From assembly GCF_022921055.1 (NCBI RefSeq), contig NZ_CP095061.1, positions 2,891,501 through 2,955,500 on the forward strand: a stretch of 64,000 nt of DNA, read 5' to 3'. A program made the position numbers and the translations under genes. The DNA comes from Hymenobacter volaticus. GTDB lineage: Bacteria > Bacteroidota > Bacteroidia > Cytophagales > Hymenobacteraceae. Below, piece by piece: positions 1 to 9,243 of this stretch (within the stretch, counting starts at the first letter, position 1; every line of letters starts with the position of its first letter). A model generated the notes under the pieces. That model searched no databases. It saw nothing but the letters and a program-made list of their open reading frames with translations, and was not told the DNA's origin.

Positions 1-317
1 ACACTGCGCCTTGCTAAACTTCCAAGTCGAATGTGCAGTTCGTAGAGTTCGGCCTCGGAAAGCTGACTGCGAAGCTGCTGGGCAGCGGGGTTAGTATACA
101 CTTGTTCGCCCGCCAGGTTGAGGCGCAGCAATGGATTCGGGTTTAGCTCAGGAATGCGGGCCAGCATGCGCAGCTGTACTATGTCAGGTTCGGCCGCTGT
201 TTGGGTAGAGGAGGCAACTGCGGCTTGCTCCAACTCTCGAATGCGCTGCTGCGCCTGGGCTAGCTCATGCTGCAGTTGTTCGAGAGATTCAGATTGGGAC
301 GGCGAGGGAGCATTCAT
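1..317 (-). CDS. PAS-domain protein, N-terminal part (likely sensor kinase)
   Basis: The first 105 residues of a gene that runs off the left edge of the window. It opens MNAPSPSQSESLEQLQHELA at the ATG complementary to 315-317 and stays open to base 1. Residues about 10-35 are a glutamine- and glutamate-rich coiled coil. The stretch after it (LARIPELNPNPLLRLNLAGE, then VYTNPAAQQLR) resembles the start of a PAS sensor domain as found in Bacteroidota hybrid histidine kinases. No kinase, receiver or output domain is visible because the rest lies outside the window, so calling it a kinase is inference. It is divergent from nothing nearby; the gap to the next gene holds that gene's terminator. Confidence 0.6.
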   Translation of the reverse strand, partial: MNAPSPSQSESLEQLQHELAQAQQRIRELEQAAVASSTQTAAEPDIVQLRMLARIPELNPNPLLRLNLAGEQVYTNPAAQQLRSQLSEAELYELHIRLGSLARRS

Positions 318-418
318 AGGGTACGAAATAACTTTCAACCTACTGCCTAACGCAACAAGACGAAAAGTGTAGGAATCGAGACGCTTGCTAGGTGAATTTG
401 GAAAGTAAAATATAACGC

Positions 419-471
419 AAAAGCTCGCCCCTTCACGACAATCCGAATGGAAACGTGACAGGGCGAGCTTT
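419..471 (-). terminator. Hairpin terminator after the L,D-transpeptidase gene
   Basis: AAAGCTCGCCC (from 419) pairs with GGGCGAGCTTT (to 471), and the stem continues inward with TCACG/CGTGA. It lies about 50 nt beyond the stop of the minus-strand transpeptidase gene and is followed, on that strand, by a T-rich stretch. Confidence 0.7.
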
Positions 472-519
472 CAATTGCTCATGCGGAGTCGAAAAGGACT
501 ACCATTCTTGAACGCTACT

Positions 520-2022
520 TTAGCGCAAAGCCAGTGCAGTAGGCGCAACGGCCTCCCCTTGCCAAGCTTGAGTCAGTGCTTGGTCGCGGCCGTAAATATC
601 GGGCAGCACCCGGAGCCGGTCGCCATCGGCTTCACAAGTAAGGTAGCGCACCATCAGCGGCACGGGCGCCTGCAAGCCGAATCCTTTGGTTTCGCTGCGG
701 TTGAGGCTAGTTTGCAGATCGTGGTTGAGGTCGTCGGCACGGGCAGGATTGTCGCGCTGCAACAGGAAGCGGGCCAGTTCCAACGGTTTCTCAACCCGGA
801 TACAGCCGTGGCTCAACGCACGGTTGGTGGCCCGAAAAGCTGCTTTGGTGGGCGTATCGTGCAAATAGATGGAGTATGGATTAGCAAACCGAAACACCAC
901 ATTGCCCAGCGCATTGTCGGCTGATGGCAACTGACGGATTTGGTAGGTGAACGTTTCGGGCTGTACCTGTTTCCAATTCACCCGGTACGGATTCACGCGC
1001 TTACCGGCCGCCGTGAACAGTTCAAACCCTCTTTCCGTCAAGCTGCTTGGGTCGCGCCGGAGCTTGGGTAGCATTTCGTTGGCGCTAATGCTTTGGGGCA
1101 CACGCCACTCTGGGGCCGCCTGGAAAAAAGTCAGGCGGCTGAAAAGTTCTGGCGTCGGCGTTTCCGTTTTGCCTACTACCACGCGGTGAGTGGCCACCAC
1201 CTTGGCCCCCCGCACCACTTGCAGGCTATAGGCTGGAATATTAACTACCAAGTAGAGCGAGTCGGCGCGTGGTTCCCAGCGCAGACGCTCCAGGTTTAGC
1301 GCCACAGGTAAAGCCACGCGCTTGGCGGCCGCGCTATCGGTTTGTAGCAAGCGCTGCCAGGCCCACATTAGGCGCACATAGCTGCGTGAAGTAGGCTGAG
1401 CAGTCAGCATGTACTCCGTGAAATGGCCGCTGCGCACGGCCTGTTGCAAATGGGCCACAGCGTCGAACACCAACTCGCCAACGGGCTGGGCCGGGCGGAG
1501 GCTAGAGTCAGTGATGCGGCCATCGTGGAGGTGGTACGCGAAGCGCAGCAGAGCGGCGGTAATCTGCTGCTCGGTCCGCACGCGCAACTGCATCGACTCC
1601 GTGCCACTGTGGCTCAACGAATCCAGCATGGCCTGCAACAGGGCTACATTGTACTCGGCAGGCTTGAGCCCATAGCGTTGCGCCTGGGTTAGCAGTTGCA
1701 GAGCCGCTTGGGCTTCTGGCGTCGGGCCGCCGGGCTGCGTCCAAACCGGAGCATACTCCAAGCGGGAATAGAATGCGCTAACTGAACCTGCACCGGCCTT
1801 AGCTGCCTGCGTACGCAGTTCAGTGGCTACGCTGGCATCCAGTGGCTCCGTGGTTCGGCCCATACCGAATGCGTCCACACTCACTGAAGCTAACACTAGA
1901 AATAGTACCCCAGCGTGCCGCAAACCTGCCCCAGCCGATTTGGCAACTGCTGGCAGCGCCTCAATTCGGCGCTGAAACCGAGGAAGCAGTATTTGAAGCA
2001 GAATGTGTAAAGAAGTTTTCAT
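520..2022 (-). CDS. L,D-transpeptidase, YcbB/LdtD-like
   Basis: Predicted 500-residue periplasmic enzyme that makes 3-3 crosslinks in peptidoglycan or attaches proteins to it. Residues about 38-52 form a hydrophobic export segment (GVLFLVLASVSVDAFG). The middle third resembles the scaffold and peptidoglycan-binding-like region of YcbB enzymes. The YkuD catalytic domain is clear: YLHDTP near residue 380 supplies the conserved His, and SHGCIRV (Cys407) is the catalytic HGC signature. A short tail after the domain is also normal for YcbB proteins. The length fits the family (roughly 500-600). The start at MKTSLHILLQ is the first Met; a start nearer the hydrophobic segment cannot be excluded. Transcribed alone, with its own terminator. 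Confidence 0.88.
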   Translation of the reverse strand: MKTSLHILLQILLPRFQRRIEALPAVAKSAGAGLRHAGVLFLVLASVSVDAFGMGRTTEPLDASVATELRTQAAKAGAGSVSAFYSRLEYAPVWTQPGGPTPEAQAALQLLTQAQRYGLKPAEYNVALLQAMLDSLSHSGTESMQLRVRTEQQITAALLRFAYHLHDGRITDSSLRPAQPVGELVFDAVAHLQQAVRSGHFTEYMLTAQPTSRSYVRLMWAWQRLLQTDSAAAKRVALPVALNLERLRWEPRADSLYLVVNIPAYSLQVVRGAKVVATHRVVVGKTETPTPELFSRLTFFQAAPEWRVPQSISANEMLPKLRRDPSSLTERGFELFTAAGKRVNPYRVNWKQVQPETFTYQIRQLPSADNALGNVVFRFANPYSIYLHDTPTKAAFRATNRALSHGCIRVEKPLELARFLLQRDNPARADDLNHDLQTSLNRSETKGFGLQAPVPLMVRYLTCEADGDRLRVLPDIYGRDQALTQAWQGEAVAPTALALR

Positions 2023-2335
2023 AGCAGGAAAGCGGAGCAGTAACTGGAGGTCTTTATAAAACCTTGATCAAAGCTACCTCGGCGACTTTCCCTATGTCTG
2101 GATACTAGTCCAACGTATTATAATACCATGCGAACAAGTGGAATTTGTAGTTAAACGTTTGGATATATTCCAGCATCTAGCTTCCTCCACTGTCTATCCG
2201 ACCACGACATTTGGCTCGGCAGTGTAACTCCGAGACATGGGCCGCTTCTACCTTTTAAAGCAACTCAGGTTATGATAGGGCTAGCCAACTCTATACAAGT
2301 GTGGATTCATGAAACTTTCAAAGGCCAGTAAGCTG

Positions 2336-2343
2336 TATCTTTG
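2336..2343 (+). promoter_or_regulatory. -7 promoter box (TATCTTTG) of mtaB
   Basis: Exact match to the Bacteroidota -7 box TAnnTTTG. It ends 10 nt before the ATG at 2354, so the transcript should have a leader of only a few bases. It also makes the upstream in-frame ATG at 2309 an unlikely start. Confidence 0.65.
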
Positions 2344-2353
2344 CAGCCTTATT

Positions 2354-3694
2354 ATGGAAACGAAGAAAGTTGCCTTTTATACGTTGGGCTGCAAGCTCAA
2401 CTTCTCGGAAACGTCAGCCATCGGTCGGCAATTCGAGGACCATGGCTTCGAGAAAGTAGCCTTCGAAGACGCGGCCGACATTTACGTCATCAACACCTGC
2501 TCCGTCACAGACCACGCCGACCGTAAGTGTCGGAAAGTGGTAAAAGAAGCCTTGAAGCACAACCCCGACGCGTTTGTAACGGTGGTAGGCTGCTATGCGC
2601 AGCTTAAGCCGCAGGAAATTGCCGAGATTCCTGGGGTACATGCCGTTTTAGGCGCGGCCGAAAAATTTCAGTTGGTTGAAACGCTGGCCGGCTTTCGCAA
2701 GCCCACACCAGGCGAGCCAGGCCGAGTATACGCTTCTCCTATTTCGGCGGCTACCGAGTTTCATGCGGCGCAGTCCTACGGCGAGCGGACCCGCACCTTC
2801 TTGAAAGTGCAAGACGGCTGCGACTATTCCTGTTCGTTCTGCACCATCCCGCTGGCCCGCGGCCACAGCCGCTCCAACTCTGTGCAGAGCGTAGTGGACC
2901 GGGTGCAAGCCCTAGCCGGAACCGGCGTCAAGGAAATCGTGCTAACTGGCGTTAATCTGGGCGATTTTGGCTTGCAGGGCCCGGAGCGCGAGCGAAAAGA
3001 AAATTTCTATGATTTGGTACAGGCGTTAGACGAAGTGGAAGGCATCGAGCGGTTCCGCATTAGCAGTTGCGAGCCTAACTTGTTGTCCGACGAGATTATT
3101 CGGTTTGTAGCGCGCTCCAAGCGGTTCATGCCCCATTTTCATATCCCATTGCAGTCGGGCTCCAACAAGATTCTGGGATTGATGCGCCGCCGTTACCGCC
3201 GTGAGTTGTACGTGGAGCGGGTTCAGCTCATCAAGGAGGTGATGCCCCACGCCTGTATTGGGGTTGATGTGATTGTGGGCTTTCCGGGCGAAACCGAGGC
3301 CGATTTTCTGGATACCTATCAGTTTCTCAACGATTTGGACGTAAGCTACCTGCACGTCTTTCCGTACTCAGAGCGCGAAAACACATTGGCTCCTACCTTG
3401 CCCGGCCGCGTGCAGGACCGCCACCGCCACGACCGCACTACACAATTGCGTAGCCTCTCGGAAAAGAAAAAGCGTTGTTTCTACGAACAGCACGTAGGCG
3501 TTGAAACCGCCGTACTGTTCGAGGACGATGTAACCAACGGTCATATGGAAGGCTTCACGCCCAATTATATCCGGGTTACGGCCAAATACGACCCTTTGCT
3601 AGTTGGCGAACTAAAGCGCTTGCGCCTGACAGCCGTAAATCCGCAAAACCTGATGGAAGCTGAAGAGCTAGGCATAGAGGTTTTTCAGCACTAG
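2354..3694 (+). CDS. mtaB: tRNA N6-threonylcarbamoyladenosine(37)-C2 methylthiotransferase MtaB
   Basis: Radical-SAM enzyme that converts t6A to ms2t6A at position 37 of ANN-decoding tRNAs. The 446-residue protein has the N-terminal methylthiotransferase domain with iron-sulfur ligands Cys13, Cys49 and Cys80. The radical-SAM motif is GCDYSCSFC (Cys156, Cys160, Cys163), and a C-terminal TRAM-like segment follows. The opening VAFYTLGCKLNFSET is characteristic of MtaB rather than MiaB; MiaB is encoded separately at 21 kb. The ATG at 2354 is chosen over 2309 because a -7 box lies between them. The gene is convergent with the XRE-type gene and shares a long terminator hairpin with it. Confidence 0.93.
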   Translation: METKKVAFYTLGCKLNFSETSAIGRQFEDHGFEKVAFEDAADIYVINTCSVTDHADRKCRKVVKEALKHNPDAFVTVVGCYAQLKPQEIAEIPGVHAVLGAAEKFQLVETLAGFRKPTPGEPGRVYASPISAATEFHAAQSYGERTRTFLKVQDGCDYSCSFCTIPLARGHSRSNSVQSVVDRVQALAGTGVKEIVLTGVNLGDFGLQGPERERKENFYDLVQALDEVEGIERFRISSCEPNLLSDEIIRFVARSKRFMPHFHIPLQSGSNKILGLMRRRYRRELYVERVQLIKEVMPHACIGVDVIVGFPGETEADFLDTYQFLNDLDVSYLHVFPYSERENTLAPTLPGRVQDRHRHDRTTQLRSLSEKKKRCFYEQHVGVETAVLFEDDVTNGHMEGFTPNYIRVTAKYDPLLVGELKRLRLTAVNPQNLMEAEELGIEVFQH

Positions 3695-3701
3695 CAGCAG
3701 C

Positions 3702-3778
3702 TAATAGCATAATGGATAAAGAAAAGACCTGGCTCCTAATACTGAAGCCAGGCCTTTTCTTTATCCATTATGCTATTA
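3702..3778. terminator. Bidirectional terminator with 33-bp stem
   Basis: Arms 3702-3734 and 3746-3778 are reverse complements over 33 nt with one mismatch, around an 11-nt loop. It serves the convergent mtaB and XRE-type genes. The right arm includes the TAA stop of the minus-strand gene, so that gene ends inside the hairpin. Confidence 0.85.
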
Positions 3779-4447
3779 ACGTACCAGTTGCCGCTGCATC
3801 AGATCCATCATCTGCTGCATAAGGCGCTGCTGTTCTTGCAAGTGTTGATTACGCAATTCTGCCATAGCTAGCTGGTGAGCCATCTGCTGCGTGTAAAGCG
3901 CCGTTTGCCAACTTGTATCGCTAGTCGCAGCAACCGTTGTGGGTGCGGCCTCTGCTGTTGGACTGGCTACCGCAGCTTGTGACACCGGCTGGATGGGCAT
4001 TGGCGTTACTGGTTCACTTACTACTGGTGGCGCTTCGGCTGCTGGCTTTGCGGCAGGAGGTGCCGCTTGCACTTGATCCGGTTGAGGTGCTGCTTTTGGT
4101 TTTAGTTCTTGCGCTGCCTCAGTCGACGGAACTGGAGCTATGGTTACTGCTGTGGGCGGAGCAGCTTTGGCGGCTGAAGTTAATCTAGCCTCCTGAACCG
4201 AAGCACTGTTCTTACTCTCATCAGTCAGCATCGGACCTTCACCCTGCAACAGCCAATCTTTGGAAACATTTGGATAAACCTCAAACACCTTGCGCAAAAG
4301 ATCAAACCCCGGTTTATTTCTTTCATCTACCAGATGCTGAATAACCGTAGCTGTCTTGTCTAACGACGCAGCAAAAGCATTTTTGCTTATCCCCAAATGA
4401 GCAATAAGCTGAGTAAAGCGTTGACCTACAGTTTCTGACTCTGCCAT
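3776..4447 (-). CDS. XRE-family helix-turn-helix protein with Pro/Ala-rich linker and Gln-rich tail
   Basis: A 223-residue probable DNA-binding protein. Residues about 8-70 form a helix-turn-helix domain of the Cro/CI (XRE) type: GQRFTQLIAHLGISKNAFAA, then a recognition region ending in a sentence typical of Bacteroidota XRE proteins, SKDWLLQGEGPM. Residues about 85-175 are a low-complexity Pro/Ala/Val linker. The last 45 residues are Gln- and Met-rich and should form a coiled coil (QQMAHQLAMAELRNQHLQEQ), probably for oligomerisation. The target is unknown. The gene faces a 0.9 kb gap with no gene and an inverted repeat, which could be a site it binds; that is speculation. Confidence 0.75.
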   Translation of the reverse strand: MAESETVGQRFTQLIAHLGISKNAFAASLDKTATVIQHLVDERNKPGFDLLRKVFEVYPNVSKDWLLQGEGPMLTDESKNSASVQEARLTSAAKAAPPTAVTIAPVPSTEAAQELKPKAAPQPDQVQAAPPAAKPAAEAPPVVSEPVTPMPIQPVSQAAVASPTAEAAPTTVAATSDTSWQTALYTQQMAHQLAMAELRNQHLQEQQRLMQQMMDLMQRQLVR

Positions 4448-4875
4448 AGATTGATATATTTACAACAAATGTATAAAATATATCCATACGGTAGCAAAGG
4501 CCCTATTAACTGGCTGCTCTCGTTGTTTTAAACCTATAGATGTAGCTGCTACCAGCAGTTTTGATATTGAGGTGCAATCAAATACCAAGCTGTAACAGAT
4601 TTCTATGTGGCTTATTATTGAGTATTATATACGCCTTGATTATTGCGAGATAAGCCAGTCTTTCTACACTATCAACCTTTCTCTGCAGATTAGAGGATGC
4701 GGCTCTACATCATTCGGCATTCTGTTGCTATCTACTTGCGCAAAACATCATGACTCGCAGAAACGCTATTCAAAGTAGTCGTTCAGACGCGCGAGAAGTA
4801 CAATCTTATTTTAGGTTGTCCCTAGGCGTTTAACCATTGGCGGTAATAGCAGACAACTTTTGTAGTTGGTGCCTA

Positions 4876-4912
4876 GGTTCTATACAAGGAGTTACATGGT
4901 GTGTATAGAACC
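4876..4912. repeat. Perfect 11-bp inverted repeat
   Basis: GGTTCTATACA (4876-4886) and TGTATAGAACC (4902-4912) are exact reverse complements with a 15-nt spacer. There is no T-run after either arm, so it is not an ordinary terminator; an operator or a small RNA hairpin are both possible. Confidence 0.6.
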
Positions 4913-4960
4913 GCTCTTTATTCCATGGAAATGAAATTGGACTCTACTAGCCTATTCAAT

Positions 4961-4998
4961 CCTCGAGCAGACAGGCTGACCTCGAGCAGATAGGCTGA
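4961..4998. repeat. 19-nt tandem duplication
   Basis: The unit CCTCGAGCAGACAGGCTGA at 4961-4979 is repeated at 4980-4998 with one change (C to T). It looks like a recent slippage duplication. Confidence 0.7.
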
Positions 4999-5382
4999 TA
5001 CAGTAGCTACAATAACAACTTATGATACAGCACTGATAGTCTTATTGGCCTGTGGAAACCATAGTATCATTTAAAAACGAACGTCTTTATAATGCTTTAT
5101 AGTCATGGCTCCAGCCCGGTGGGACAAGTACAATTCTTCGCACAAAGCACATTATAAGAGCTGCGGCGGTAGCTACACTGAAAGCAACTGAGCAGTTAAG
5201 GTCAGGCCGTGGCCATCCGAAAACCAAAAGCAAAAATGAGGTAACTAGAGTATCTAGACCTCTGTGCGCACCTGCTATTGATGGTGCTTCCTACTATTTG
5301 ATGCTTTGCTTTGAAATGGCATGTCTCCCTCAGCATCAGATTGAAAGCTGGAGAAACTCAAACAAGTTGCTTTGCCCCTACT

Positions 5383-6621
5383 CTACTCGTAGCGCAGACT
5401 TTCAATAGGATCGAGGCCAGCGGCTTTGCTGGCGGGGTAATATCCCGAGGCTAATCCTACCGTGACGCAGATGACGAGCCCTAAAATCATCCAGAACCAA
5501 GGCACCAGGAAAGTGCCCTCGCCTACAAACAACGACACGGCATTACCCATTGAGACGCCCAGGATGATGCCGAGCATTCCCCCCATAAGGCAAATAACAA
5601 TGGCTTCAATCAGGAATTGCTGCCGGATCTGGAAGGCTGTTGCACCTAACGCTTTGCGGATACCAATTTCGCGGGTGCGCTCAGTTACCGACACCATCAT
5701 GATATTCATCAACGCAATGCTGGCACCAAGCAGGGTAATAAACCCAACCAAGAAACCACCCATTTTCAGTCCCCCCGACAGTTCGTCGAGCGTAGCGGCC
5801 ATAGAGTCGGACCGCTCTACATTGAAGCTGTCTTCCTGCCCTAAAGGATCGTGGCGCACGGCACGCATAATGCCGGTAGCTTGACCGGTCAGATAGTTGA
5901 GCTCCTCGGGCTTGGGAGTAGCCGTTTTCACGTCGAAAGTGAGGGCGCGCTGGCGCGGGAGTTGGTTGCCCGTTTCCAGCGGAATCAGCACGAGACGGTC
6001 GGCGCCGCCACCCTGGCCGGTGCTGCCACTTTTTTCAAGCATTCCAACTACCAGAAAACGGCGGCCCAGCAGATAAACGTACTTGCCGAGCGGACTCTCG
6101 GTGGGATAAAGTTTGTCTTTAACTTCCGAACCAATTATGGCCACGTTGGTGCCATTCTCTAGTTCTAGCGGCGAGAACACCCGCCCTATTCCTAGGTTAT
6201 AACTTTGAATCTGCAAGTAGTTCTCGTCGCCGGCAACCACTTGCACGTTTGGGTTGGTTTTCTGGCCGTTGGCTTTTACTTCGGTAGCGCCCGAGATAAA
6301 AGCAGAAACACCCACCTTCGCCTCGTCGCCGAGGGCTTGCTTATACTTTTTGGCTTGCAGCAGACTGATTGGCGGATAGATCCGGCCTTGTACCCCACCT
6401 CGCCGGAACCGGTTGGTGTAGCCTTTGGCCTTCATTTCAAAGGAGTTGGCTCCTAAACTGGCAAAGGTTTGATTCAGAGAATACTTCATGGCGTCGATAG
6501 CCGTTAGAATCCCGACCAAAGCCATGATGCCGATGCTCACAATGAGGGCCGTTAGTACGGTGCGCAACAGATTACTTTGAATGGAACGGAAAGCCTCCTT
6601 GATGTTTTCTAGCAGATGCAT
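5383..6621 (-). CDS. ABC transporter permease, MacB/FtsX type
   Basis: Integral inner-membrane permease of 412 residues, from the ABC-3 (MacB/FtsX) class that drives efflux or lipoprotein-linked transport across the periplasm. There is an N-terminal transmembrane helix (about 20-45, [20 protein letters not shown]), then a large periplasmic MacB-PCD domain (about 50-270). Three C-terminal helices follow, with the cytosolic loop [16 protein letters not shown], the family's coupling signature, between the first two. The start [17 protein letters not shown] at 6621 is preferred over an upstream Met at 6702 because it matches the usual N-terminus. No ATPase or adaptor gene is adjacent, so the partner must be encoded elsewhere. 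Confidence 0.88.
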   Translation of the reverse strand: MHLLENIKEAFRSIQSNLLRTVLTALIVSIGIMALVGILTAIDAMKYSLNQTFASLGANSFEMKAKGYTNRFRRGGVQGRIYPPISLLQAKKYKQALGDEAKVGVSAFISGATEVKANGQKTNPNVQVVAGDENYLQIQSYNLGIGRVFSPLELENGTNVAIIGSEVKDKLYPTESPLGKYVYLLGRRFLVVGMLEKSGSTGQGGGADRLVLIPLETGNQLPRQRALTFDVKTATPKPEELNYLTGQATGIMRAVRHDPLGQEDSFNVERSDSMAATLDELSGGLKMGGFLVGFITLLGASIALMNIMMVSVTERTREIGIRKALGATAFQIRQQFLIEAIVICLMGGMLGIILGVSMGNAVSLFVGEGTFLVPWFWMILGLVICVTVGLASGYYPASKAAGLDPIESLRYE

Positions 6622-6933
6622 AACGACCGAACAAAAAGGCGCGAGCGGCGCGAACTCCAGCTTAACAACCAAAATAGCCGTTCTAGGAGCTGGATGGGAC
6701 ACGCAATGTAGTGGGTTTCCGGCAGATTTAAGTTGCCCCTAATTGACGTTAGCAGATGCCAACGATATTTGATTATTTTAATTTTATAGTTTCTACAATA
6801 GGTCCAAGTTTCGAACATTATTCCTTAAATTAGGCTTCACTGAAGACGTGGATATACTTTCCACCTTGCTTTATTTTCAGCTTGCCGGACGCTTTTAGTA
6901 GCATTTTAGCGTTCGATACTCAACCTCTGCTTT
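6622..6933. other. Divergent intergenic region
   Basis: About 310 nt between the divergent permease and exported-protein genes. It is AT-rich in its middle (around 6765-6830). No exact TAnnTTTG box, repeat or RNA was recognised. Confidence 0.4.
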
Positions 6934-8208
6934 ATGCCTTTTCCTCGTCTTCTGTTGCTTCTACTGGTTATCACCGGCTTAGCTGCTCCCATGACGGCTC
7001 GCGCCAATCATGTGCTTATTCCGATGGATGACACGCAGAAAGAGCACCTTAAAGCCTATGGCATCGCTTACTGGCTGCTTACCAAGCAGGTAGAAGTAGA
7101 CTGGCTGCTCAATTATCGTGGTGGCTCTTTTGCCTGTGAGGTAGCGGCAGGCGTGGAAAATGAAATGGCGGTGCGCAACGTCACCTACCAAGTCATCAGC
7201 GAAGCACAATACACCAGCATTCTTTCGGAAATAGCCGATCCCAATGCCAATATGGATGTGATGAAGCTAGAGAAGGTACCTAAGATTGCGGTGTACACGC
7301 CCAAAGGCAAGCAGCCCTGGGACGACGCCGTGACGATGGTGTTAGGCTACGCTGAAATTCCCTACGACCAAATTTATGACGATGAGGTGTTAGACGGTAA
7401 ACTGCCTAAATACGACTGGCTGCACTTACACCACGAAGACTTCACCGGTCAAAACGGCAAGTTTTACGCTATGTACCGCAACCGGCCCTGGTACCAGCAG
7501 CAGATCCGGGATTCCGAAGCCGCTGCCAAGCGCCACGGCTTCAGCAAAACGTCGCAGATGAAGGCGGCCGTAGTAACCAAAATGCAGGAGTTTATTGCCG
7601 GGGGCGGCTTTCAGTTTGCCATGTGCTCGGCCACCGACACCTACGATATTGCCTTAGCGGGCTTGGGCTTAGATATGGTAGAAAGTATGTACGACGGCGA
7701 CCCCGCCGATCCTAGTGCGCAAAGCAAGCTCAATTTCAACCGCACGCTGGCTTTCAAGGACTTCCAAATTGTGCGCGACCCGTACCAGTACGAGTTTAGC
7801 AACATCGATATGGACATGCGTGAGCGGGGTGTGTACGAAGACAACGACTACTTCCAACTCTTCACCTTTTCGGCCAAGTACGACCCAGTGCCGACCATGC
7901 TCACCCAAGACCATGAGAAAACCATCAAGGGCTTTATGGGCCAGACCACAGCATTCCGCAAAAGTCTGATTAAGTCGGATGTGGTGGTGATGGGCGACAA
8001 CAAGGCCTCGGGTGAGGTACGCTACATGCACGGCACGCTCGGCAAAGGCACCTGGACTTTCTATGGCGGCCACGACCCCGAAGACTACCAGCACTTGGTG
8101 GAAGAAGAACCTACCGACTTAGCGCTGCATCCCAATTCGCCTGGTTATCGCCTGATTTTGAACAACGTACTGTTCCCGGCCGCCAAGAAAAAGAAGCAGA
8201 AAACCTGA
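6934..8208 (+). CDS. Exported conserved Bacteroidota protein, often labelled 'asparagine synthetase B'
   Basis: A 424-residue protein with a clear signal peptide (PRLLLLLLVITGLAAPMTARA, cut near residue 24), so it acts outside the cytoplasm. The body begins NHVLIPMDDTQKEHLKAYGI and contains KYDWLHLHHEDFTGQNGKFY. From memory this is a family found across Bacteroidota whose database name is asparagine synthetase B. The sequence does not support that name. There is no N-terminal catalytic Cys, no SGGxDS pyrophosphatase loop, and it is secreted. The middle (AVVTKMQEFIAGGGFQFAMC, about 210-230) recalls the glutamine-amidotransferase-like fold of exported DUF4159-like proteins, which is only a suggestion. 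Function unknown. It shares a terminator with the convergent DUF4261-like gene. Confidence 0.6.
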   Translation: MPFPRLLLLLLVITGLAAPMTARANHVLIPMDDTQKEHLKAYGIAYWLLTKQVEVDWLLNYRGGSFACEVAAGVENEMAVRNVTYQVISEAQYTSILSEIADPNANMDVMKLEKVPKIAVYTPKGKQPWDDAVTMVLGYAEIPYDQIYDDEVLDGKLPKYDWLHLHHEDFTGQNGKFYAMYRNRPWYQQQIRDSEAAAKRHGFSKTSQMKAAVVTKMQEFIAGGGFQFAMCSATDTYDIALAGLGLDMVESMYDGDPADPSAQSKLNFNRTLAFKDFQIVRDPYQYEFSNIDMDMRERGVYEDNDYFQLFTFSAKYDPVPTMLTQDHEKTIKGFMGQTTAFRKSLIKSDVVVMGDNKASGEVRYMHGTLGKGTWTFYGGHDPEDYQHLVEEEPTDLALHPNSPGYRLILNNVLFPAAKKKKQKT

Positions 8209-8227
8209 TTTGTAGCGTAGTAAAAAC

Positions 8228-8304
8228 GTATCCTTCCGCTGAAGAAAGAATCCGGTAAGCCTCTCGACGGCTCCACTTGGGTTCTTTCTGCAGCGGAAGG
8301 ATAT
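8228..8304. terminator. Bidirectional hairpin terminator
   Basis: Arms at about 8228-8253 and 8278-8304 (core ATCCTTCCGCTG / CAGCGGAAGGAT, extended by AGAAAGAA / TTCTTTCT) form a long imperfect stem. A T-run follows on the plus strand. It lies between two convergent genes. Confidence 0.75.
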
Positions 8305-8317
8305 CTTTTTATAGTCG

Positions 8318-9103
8318 CTATGGCGCTGTTTCAAGCTGGATTACTAGCCGCTCCGGTCCTATTAGAGAATCGGTGTAATGGCAAATCCATTTATCTGCCG
8401 GCGTGATACCTTGAATGGTGTTGCCGTCTTCGATGATGGGGCCTTTTTCGAAGACGTAATAGCTGTAGCTCATTAGTGCGCCCACTACTTGGTTTGGGTC
8501 AAGGTCGGCGAAGCGGATTTGAAAATCTGGCAACCCTAGCGCGTGCAGCCCCAGAGTATCGAGAAACATTTCTTGTGTGGCGCTGTCGGCGATGTTGAAG
8601 AACCGCACTTTCAGCAAGCCGTCCAGCACGGCTCGTCCTCGCTCTAGATAAGCAACTGGCTCCACCACTTTATCGCTGGTAGTAAAGTAAATGGCTTGCG
8701 GATTCAGAAGTTGAACAAAAGCGTCCAATGCCTTCTGAAACAGTTCCACTCGCACAGTGTACGCTAGAGTGCGAGTCATGAAGTCGGTGACTATAACTTC
8801 GTGGTCGCACATAGCAACTACGGTAGCAGCTTCGCTCCAGTGCCAACTTTGCTGCAAGGCGGCCGCTAAATAATCGGCCCCGGAAGGTCTTTCTGCGGCG
8901 GCTACCATTACCTGCGCGGGCAGTTCGCCTTCTTTGAACGTGACAGGATAGTCAGGAAAAAAGTACAACAGCGAATCTTCTGAATTATCAACTTGCTTGA
9001 ACTCCTGACGTAGCGCAGCGGCTAGGGAGGTAGCATCTAAAGAGGGCTTAACAGTGAAAAGCAGCCGAGCCGACAACAATTCCGGAATATTACTGTCTTC
9101 CAT
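8318..9103 (-). CDS. DUF4261-like protein
   Basis: A 261-residue soluble protein. The arrangement resembles DUF4261 proteins: an N-terminal half with AQVMVAAAERPSGADYLAAA and a helix SWHWSEA, then MCDHEVIVTDFM, and a C-terminal half ending in a DPNQVVGALMSYSYYVFEKG / ITPADKWICHYTDSLIGPER segment. Those proteins are often near polymorphic toxin immunity genes, but no toxin is seen here. No signal peptide or membrane segment is present. Function unknown; the family assignment is from pattern memory. Confidence 0.6.
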   Translation of the reverse strand: MEDSNIPELLSARLLFTVKPSLDATSLAAALRQEFKQVDNSEDSLLYFFPDYPVTFKEGELPAQVMVAAAERPSGADYLAAALQQSWHWSEAATVVAMCDHEVIVTDFMTRTLAYTVRVELFQKALDAFVQLLNPQAIYFTTSDKVVEPVAYLERGRAVLDGLLKVRFFNIADSATQEMFLDTLGLHALGLPDFQIRFADLDPNQVVGALMSYSYYVFEKGPIIEDGNTIQGITPADKWICHYTDSLIGPERLVIQLETAP

Positions 9104-9243
9104 GACACACAGTTTTGGAAAATCTAATTGGATTTACGAAGTGCTGATTCAATAAGAGGACAGCATAAAAGGCTTTTCTCACGTACTTTCCTAAGCCCGG
9201 CCATTATCCACCAGCTAGCTGCATTCGGCTTTCGCCTAGGAGG

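Larger units (their letters stand above)
4448..5382. other. Gene-free 0.9 kb stretch with small repeats
   Basis: No open reading frame with coding character was found on either strand and there is no tRNA-like fold. It is visibly more AT-rich than its surroundings. It holds a perfect 11-bp inverted repeat (4876-4912) and a 19-nt unit repeated twice in tandem (4961-4998). Stops are frequent in all frames. Confidence 0.6.

Noticed and set aside
118..924. Short plus-strand open frames at the left end
   Set aside because: They are shadows of the minus-strand PAS protein and L,D-transpeptidase, which have recognisable motifs.
4961..4998. CRISPR-like repeat
   Set aside because: Only two adjoining 19-nt copies without spacers; no cas genes in the window.
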